A stretch of DNA of 64,000 nucleotides from positions 496,001-560,000 of the forward strand of contig NW_021636585.1 in NCBI RefSeq assembly GCF_004799145.2. Reading direction: 5' to 3'. The notes under the pieces were generated by a model that saw nothing but the letters and a program-made list of their open reading frames with translations, was not told the origin of the DNA and ran no database searches. The position numbers and the translations under genes were made by a program. Position 1 is the stretch's first letter; each line of letters starts with the position of its first letter. Shown here piece by piece: positions 58,329-64,000 of this stretch. The stretch comes from Neltuma alba. Taxonomy: Eukaryota; Streptophyta; Magnoliopsida; Fabales; Fabaceae.

Positions 58329-58594
58329 TACTACCTCCGGTCCTTATTATAAGACCCTGTTTGACTTTTATTTTGGTCCCAAATATAAGACCCCAATCTA
58401 CTTTGTCTCTCATATTTATCCACTTTTTTCCATGATAATCCTTCTAATAATAGTAGTTATAGATAACAAACTTGACTAGCAAGGATATTTTAGAAAAAAC
58501 AACACCTATTCATTACAAATAACTAACTTAACTAAGTTTCTTAATCTCCCCAAATTAGTCAACTGGGTCTTATAATTAGGACCGGAGGTAGTAT
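58329..58594. mobile_element. Stowaway-like MITE
   Basis: TA-flanked, inverted ends CTACCTCCGGTCCT and AGGACCGGAGGTAG (perfect over 14 bp), 266 bp. The best-preserved copy in the window, in the intron before the WRKY exon. Confidence 0.95.
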
Positions 58595-58663
58595 CATTTA
58601 CGTTAGCTCATAGGCTTATAACAAAGTAGTTTTATTTTCTAAAACTATTCTTAAATTACAGAG

Positions 58664-58769
58664 TCAAGTCAGTTATCTCAACATGGACGAAGCAATCTGA
58701 ATCTTTTGAAGATGGATATAGCTGGAGGAAATATGGCCAGAAAATGATTCTTGGAGCCAAATTTCCAAG
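58664..58769 (+). pseudogene. WRKY exon of the paralog, first half
   Basis: The acceptor ACAGAG/TC in phase 1 (same ACAGAG form as the candidate micro-exons) gives VKSVISTWTKQSESFEDG, then YSWRKYGQKMILGAKFPR. Canonical WRKYGQK is kept. Donor AAG/GTACCA at the conserved WRKY intron site. Confidence 0.8.
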
Positions 58770-58863
58770 GTACCACCACTTCTTTTAATTCTCCAAGAAT
58801 CGCAATGTCCGTACCAATTATATATGCCTCTTTTGACTTGCGCTCCTTGTGATCTATGAGCAG

Positions 58864-59084
58864 AGATTATTTCAGATACGATCACAGAAATTATCGTCAT
58901 TGCCAAGCTAAAAAACATGTGCAGAGAGATAATGAGGAGCCTTTCCTCTACCATATCACATATCGTGGTCATCACACTTGCACACAGACCTCCATTGTAA
59001 CAAATTCCCCTTTGAACAATCAGGTCCACTTAGGGGCTCAATCCGAGGTAGACGATGATGATGATGGTATTTACTATCATTCGG
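58864..59084 (+). pseudogene. WRKY exon of the paralog, zinc-finger half, lacking one Cys
   Basis: Acceptor TGAGCAG/A. Reads RDYFRYDHRNYRHCQAKKHV, then LYHITYRGHHTC. The layout is group III (C-x7-C ... H-x-C), but the first zinc cysteine is tyrosine (FRY instead of FRC), so zinc binding is doubtful. It ends in an acidic run (EVDDDDDG) and a donor at TCGG/GTAATT (59,084), again an acidic exon ending at GTAAT. Confidence 0.75.
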
Positions 59085-59494
59085 GTAATTCTATGTCTAT
59101 TTATAATTTTAATATATGTCGATATTTCAGCGTGAGACTATTTTAAAATCAAGCACAAGCGGCGTGGATAAGAGCGGAAATAGGGGTAGGCCCTTCCATA
59201 GCATCCAGTAACCATACATGAAGGGGGAATTGGACAGACTTAGCATTTCATAACCTCTTTTTCTTCCTTTAATAAGTGGAATTTATATCTATAGCATATC
59301 GGTTACCCTTAATTCCTTGGCCCCGTTAAAATCTCAAGCTTCCTAGCCTTCTAGTTTGAGGATGCTTGTGGATCGAAAGCAAATTGCAAACAGAAGCAGC
59401 AAGTATATATGCATGACTATATTCCACGTATCTCTTTTTATTTACAAGGCTATACAAAAAATTGTGTATTTATAAGGTTAACTGTATTTCAACT
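59085..59494. other. Intron-like DNA
   Basis: No feature recognised apart from the donor at its left edge. Confidence 0.4.
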
Positions 59495-59855
59495 ATCTTT
59501 AAAATCACTTACAGGGGAAGCGACACTAGCACACAAGCCTCTTGTTCGCCAAAGTCTGTTGTAATTTACAGTATAAATTGGAGAGGCAAGTCGGCATCCA
59601 ATTCAGATCTGGAGTCATTTTTTACTATGGAACATTGTATTAAACCTTCAGCAAATGAAACATATGACAACGGTGCAGACGCAACTTGAACTGGCTTTTT
59701 CTAGTCATCCAGGAATTTACAGTTCCACATCTGACCAATTCGACGACTCTCTTCTTGAGCAGATTGTTTTGCCATGCACTAAGGATTTGTTTGAAGTGAT
59801 ACACCCACATCATCTTCTATGTATTTTTAAATTAGGTCACACTTGTTATATATGA
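59495..59855 (+). pseudogene. Repeated half-WRKY exon and C-terminal tail
   Basis: KITYRGSDTSTQASCSPKS repeats the end of the WRKY finger, with HTC changed to DTS. It continues WRGKSASNSDLESF and then, in a second frame (59,655 onward), LELAFSSHPGIYSSTSDQF. This looks like a second WRKY finger exon whose first half is lost, or a true C-terminal exon copied from one. The frame changes near 59,680. Confidence 0.5.
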
Positions 59856-59952
59856 TACTTGTTTGAAAAATCAACATTTTGTAAACGTTGCAAAATTGTT
59901 TGGCTACTCTCTTGGATGATCTCTCCTTTTGTACGTTTTCAATGAAAGCTGG

Positions 59953-60129
59953 ATGTGGATTGAGCATCATATGAGCATGAAAATCTGTTCATTCCCCCAT
60001 TCACTGAAATGGCAACACGAAGGAGCACAGATTTGCCAAATGCTCATGGAAGAAGGAAAATGCGAGAAATTTGCAAGGGGTAAGAGAAGTCTCTGTACCA
60101 TTCACAGCAGCTTGATGCAAGACTGTTAA
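59953..60129 (+). CDS. Cys/His-rich tail exon, possible zinc-binding motif
   Basis: Open frame from an in-frame ATG at 59,953 to TAA. It contains C-x8-C-x10-C-x2-H (ICQMLMEEGKCEKFARGKR, then SLCTIH). The spacing is reminiscent of the Cys/His repeats of plant EFFECTOR OF TRANSCRIPTION proteins. That link is a suggestion, not a match. It may be a last exon of the WRKY paralog or an independent small gene. I see no matching segment after the active-looking copy. Confidence 0.4.
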   Translation: MWIEHHMSMKICSFPHSLKWQHEGAQICQMLMEEGKCEKFARGKRSLCTIHSSLMQDC

Positions 60130-61189
60130 CAACTATATATTGCTAGGAGTCAGTGTTGAGTCCCATTACTATGATTCCATGTTAAAAAAGTACTCAAAAA
60201 AAATATATTAAATAGTAAGAGAATAATCTCTACTGAGTTCATTTGTTTAAATGGCCCATAAGTACGTTGAACCCAGAATGTTAAAATGTAGAAAGAACCA
60301 TTACATTGTAGTCATAATATAAAAGTTCAAAATTGGAGAAGACGGTCCATGACTGGAGCCCATTTAATACATCCATCCGCGTCTCCCGTCCCCAGGGCCG
60401 GAATCCACGCCTACATAATATAAATTGGTAATATTTTCCTTCTGACCAATATATGTATTGATATTTACCTTTTCGGACGAGCCCACGTTAGGTGTCGAGT
60501 GGATCTTCCTTTTTCTTTTTAAATATTTGTGTTGCACTGTCAGCATTTACCTCTCCCCTCACGTGGCGCCCTGCCCCTCCTTCCTTTGTTTTAAATAAGA
60601 GTAAATGTGAAATTTTGTCTTTAATTTTATTTCTCATGTGTAATTTTATTCCTCTTTATTTTAGTAGTATAATTTTACCCATGATATTGCATCGTCTTCC
60701 GGATATTTTAAACTTTAAGCTTGTGTAGATTTTAATTAAAATCTGATAAATAAATTTCGTAGTTAAACAAATTAAAGAAATATTTATATTAAATTTAGAT
60801 AAGAAATTTATATAAATTGAAGAAAAAACTTATAGAAAATCTACGTAATTTAACCTAGATAAAAACATGTGGAGCGGGTTCATCATATTCAATAATACGT
60901 GTTGCGCATATTTTGTTCATATCGATCGTTTAAATTAAAATTAGATGTTCTCAGTCATATTTTATGTTTTAATGTTCATTTTTAAATTATTTTATTTTAA
61001 AAAATATAAAATCAGAAATATTTTTTTAAAATTTTCTTCGTGAAAAATAATAATGACTTTATTCAGAAAATTGAATTGTTCAAAATAAATCGAACATGAC
61101 TAGTCCGCCAGAGCAGTAAACATGAAAACCCTCCTCAGTCCTTACTAATGAGCACCGACACCAGATATAGTGGAAGCATACTATCTAAG

Positions 61190-61440
61190 ATGATAGAAGA
61201 TGCGTGGAGTTTCCACATACTCATAAAGAAAGTCAATGAGTAAGACAACCGAAGATGCGTGGAAATTTTCCCGTACTCATAAGGGAGGTTAATGAATAAA
61301 ACGATGGAAGATGCTTGGAAATTATCATGTTTATAACTGAGGTTAATGAATAAGACAATAGAAGATGCATAGAAATTATCACGTTTATAATTTAGGTTAA
61401 TGAATAAGACAATGGAAGATGCATAGAAATTGCCAATAAT
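61190..61440 (+). repeat. Tandem repeat, about 55-bp unit, five copies
   Basis: Each unit has (A/G)GAAGATGC(G/T/A)TGGAAATT- or CATAGAAATT-like and GGTTAATGAATAAGAC-like parts. The same family as 27,165-27,310. Confidence 0.85.
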
Positions 61441-61685
61441 TGAGCTTGCTTCATGTCTTTCTTATAACCTTCAAATGACTAATCTGTGGATAGCGAACAA
61501 TTAGATACGATTAGTTAAAAAATAATAAACATGTTAAAAAAATATTTTTATTTTTAACTATGTCCTCATGATATATGAGAAAATGATGAAAGAAAATATG
61601 TGGAGAAATATGATAAGAGAAAATATAGCAAAAAGAACAAAAATTAAGAACAAAATTGAAAATATATATATATATATATATATCT

Positions 61686-61980
61686 TACTCTGGTCCCTAT
61701 TATAGGGTATATTTCCAGAAGCTCTTTTTGTTTCCAAATATAAGTCAATAAATAACTCATTAATGACTTTTTTCTCATTTTACCCTCATCATCAATTACT
61801 GAGGTTTAGTTTTTTTTTTTTTAAAATAAAGCCTTCATAATTGGTGATTTTCGATCTACATTTAAGTAGGGGTAAACTAGGAAAAAATTATTAATTTAGG
61901 ACCAATTTAATGCTTTAACTTCCAATTTTTGGTATGCGATAATTAGGTAGGAATCCTTATAATAAAGACCAGAGGAAGTA
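61686..61980. mobile_element. Stowaway-like MITE
   Basis: TA-flanked, left end CTCTGGTCCCTATTATAGGG, right end CCTTATAATAAAGACCAGAGGAAG, 295 bp, inside upstream block C and absent from block A. Confidence 0.7.
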
Positions 61981-62079
61981 AATGTTAAGACAAACTTAAA
62001 TTGAAACTTATCTGCATATTTGAAGTTTATAAATATGATCGGAAAGAGTATTTATGTACGACAAAGGGACCAATATGCA

Positions 62080-62166
62080 TTGACCTCTTCATTTTCTATG
62101 ATTCTTTACTCTTCCAACAAAGGTCAGTGCTTGGGCTGAGACAAGGCCTGATCAGATCGGTTCTAG
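62080..62166 (+). other. Candidate noncoding first exon, copy C
   Basis: Homolog of 27,640-27,723. The donor here is TTCTAG/GTATGT rather than CTTCTTG/GTATGT. Confidence 0.4.
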
Positions 62167-63180
62167 GTATGTACGTACCTCAACTGTCCCATCCTCATCC
62201 ATATTTTCTAATTTATGAACTTCAATTTCAAATTCATCTTCCTTCAATATTCATGAATTCTCTTTCTTGCAATATTATTCATTGCTCTCCGGGAACTGTC
62301 TAGCTAGCAGCTTGGCACTCAACTTTAGTGCAGAGGTTTCTGAATTTGAAGCTATTGAATCTGAATTCCGTATCAGCTTTATTTATAGTTGGAGAAACAA
62401 CTCACGGTGAGTTGTACAACTTATGCTCTATTGATTAATTGTTTAACTAGCCAACTTTCATATGATTTTGAAATCAAACAGAATGGGAAGCAAGTAATGA
62501 TTCCTAGTCCCCCCCCCCCCCAATCTTTTTCTAGTTTGGAACTATTGAATTTGATCCTAAGCGTCTGGGACCTGGATTAACTGCAATTTCAATGGGACCT
62601 GGATTTCCATTTCCTTTTTTGACCATCAAAGAGTCTGGAACTGACACTGCTTGCTTTAATTGTGAATTTTTATTCTGCTTTTGAGTTCTGTAAGGAGGAC
62701 GGAAAAGTGGAGAAAGAGGGAAACACACATAAAGATTTACCGCAAGAGATGGGGCTTGGAGAGGCCTATATCAATCAGATTAAATTGTGCGGAAATAACA
62801 TTAATTAAGGAAAAGAGAAATACAAAAATATTTTTTTTTTGGCATAGGGTAATTTAATAAATATAATGGATTTTATTGAAAACTTTATTGGCAGAAATGA
62901 CGTAATAATGATAGTATAAAATTTGTACAAAATTTTATTATAAAACATTTAGTATGTACGAAATTTGTAGAGATCAGCACTTTCTACATATATTGGCCAA
63001 AAAAAAAAAACAGCACTTTCTACATATAAAAAATTTATCGGGCCTTCTTACAAATAAAATTTCAATTGGCCAAGTTCTCTTTTTTGAAAACTATGATTAA
63101 CTTGGATTAGGATCTTTAAAGATAATGTAATGAAGTGATAATAAAACCGTCATTAATATAGTAATAATATTTTATAACAG

Positions 63181-64000
63181 TAAAGATTTTTGGTCAATTA
63201 ATTGATTTCTTAGTAAAAAAAAAAAAAAAGAAACATTGCCTCAAATTGACCATAGCTATAGAGAGTAAAAACTGTTGTCCCAACTAGAAAGAAGGGAGAA
63301 AATTTGCTGGTAAAAAAAGGCAGAAAATTTGGCAAGGATTGATTTTTTTAGTGAGACGAATTAAAGTATATTTGATTGATGAAAAGTATTTCGTTAACGG
63401 AATATTAATCTTTATTTCAGCAATCTAGTTGTGCATTGACGCTTGGATGACGTGTTAGTTTAGATGACTTGATTAATTCGCGAATTGAATTCGAAACACA
63501 AAATTAAATTTGCAATTTTTTTTTTTTGCCTACCCAATTCAATTTGGATTAAAGCATTAGAAAGACCTATCATCATTTGTTCATAGTGTGACTGTGAAGC
63601 ATCAGACAACAGGTTTAACACGTTAAAAATTTGGCTAGTTCTCAACTCTCATCATGACCTAAGGTCTACAACATTGAACATATCTCCAAACTACGTAAAT
63701 GATACATGATTGAAAAGCTCTTGAAATCTTACTTCTCAATAAAGTTATAACACAGCGAGATTTTTGAAATATGATTGAAAACGCGACCAAAGGTTAGAAA
63801 CTGATTCAACACAGAATCCATGTCTCAGTGCATAGATTTATATATTCTTCTTAAAGGAAACATGCGTGTTATGATTTTAAAACTTTACCCAATAATACAT
63901 ATCTATATCAATGAGTTTAATAGAAGCTTTTGATGTATAGACTTCAATATTCTTCTTAAGGTGCTTGCACATCAGAATTATGAAGTCCAAGGTTTCTTTG
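63181..64000. other. AT-rich DNA at the right edge
   Basis: No gene recognised. The last 20 bp (ATGAAGTCCAAGGTTTCTTTG-like) match 54,230, which lies 500 bp upstream of the paralog start, so a further NLR unit probably begins just outside the window. Confidence 0.4.

Larger units (their letters stand above)
60213..63180 (+). repeat. NLR-WRKY upstream block, copy C
   Basis: Collinear with 24,479-24,920 plus 26,680-28,690. Contains the 55-bp tandem repeat (61,190-61,440), a MITE (61,686-61,980) absent from copy A, the conserved leader exon ending at 62,166, and the common 3' portion to 'ttaatatagtaataatattttata'. A poly-C run is at 62,510-62,521. It implies another NLR-WRKY unit to the right. 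Confidence 0.7.

Noticed and set aside
1..64000. tRNA, rRNA or organelle-derived segments
   Set aside because: No cloverleaf with tRNA A and B boxes, no rRNA core and no organelle gene was recognised by eye. A covariance search was not possible.

Overview
The window reads as nuclear DNA of a flowering plant, most likely a woody eudicot (species not identifiable from sequence alone). It is AT-rich and full of MITEs, a plant-type LINE and a solo LTR. Its genes are split by GT-AG introns, and the recognisable families are plant ones: NB-ARC/LRR immune receptors, WRKY zinc fingers and a type II (MIKC-like) MADS box.

Layout. (1) 1-24 kb holds the wreck of a minus-strand CC-NB-ARC-LRR cluster: a partial NB-ARC pseudogene (about 3.0-4.05 kb), an LRR tail (13.9-14.4 kb), an NB-ARC scrap (16.0-16.26 kb) and the best copy (16.27-18.39 kb), which carries one in-frame TAG and at least two frameshifts. 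Four copies of an upstream leader-like segment (about 6.2, 9.4, 19.9 and 20.7 kb) suggest more copies once existed. (2) 24.5-31.4 kb holds a duplicated upstream block with a conserved splice-donor-ended noncoding exon (27.7 kb), related to blocks at 52.9 and 60.2-63.2 kb. (3) At 31.73 kb lies a clean MADS-box first exon. Its matching second exon is 12 kb away at 43.92 kb, and the intron contains a decayed antisense LINE that was itself split by a 3,012-bp solo LTR with a perfect 5-bp target duplication. No K-box follows. (4) 46.0-51.45 kb is the main gene: an NB-ARC-like region without a P-loop, an LRR region, a 272-bp tandem array carrying phase-symmetric 27-nt candidate micro-exons for an acidic linker, then one good WRKY domain and one variant WRKY domain. 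It resembles sensor NLRs with integrated WRKY decoys, but carries one frameshift between NB-ARC and LRR. (5) 54.7-60.1 kb is a decayed tandem paralog with stops, several frameshifts, a WRKY domain lacking one zinc cysteine, a repeated half-WRKY exon and a Cys/His-rich tail. (6) 60.2-64 kb repeats the upstream block, implying another unit beyond the window.

How the parts may work together. MADS exon 2 ends in phase 0, and the NLR reading frame has a consensus acceptor (TTTCGCAG) in phase 0 at 46,027. A MADS-NLR-WRKY chimeric transcript is therefore possible, though only RNA data could establish it. In the established NLR-ID model the WRKY part would act as bait for a pathogen effector that targets WRKY transcription factors, and a P-loop-less sensor would need a P-loop-competent helper NLR. 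No intact helper is visible here. Everything beyond the motifs is inference.
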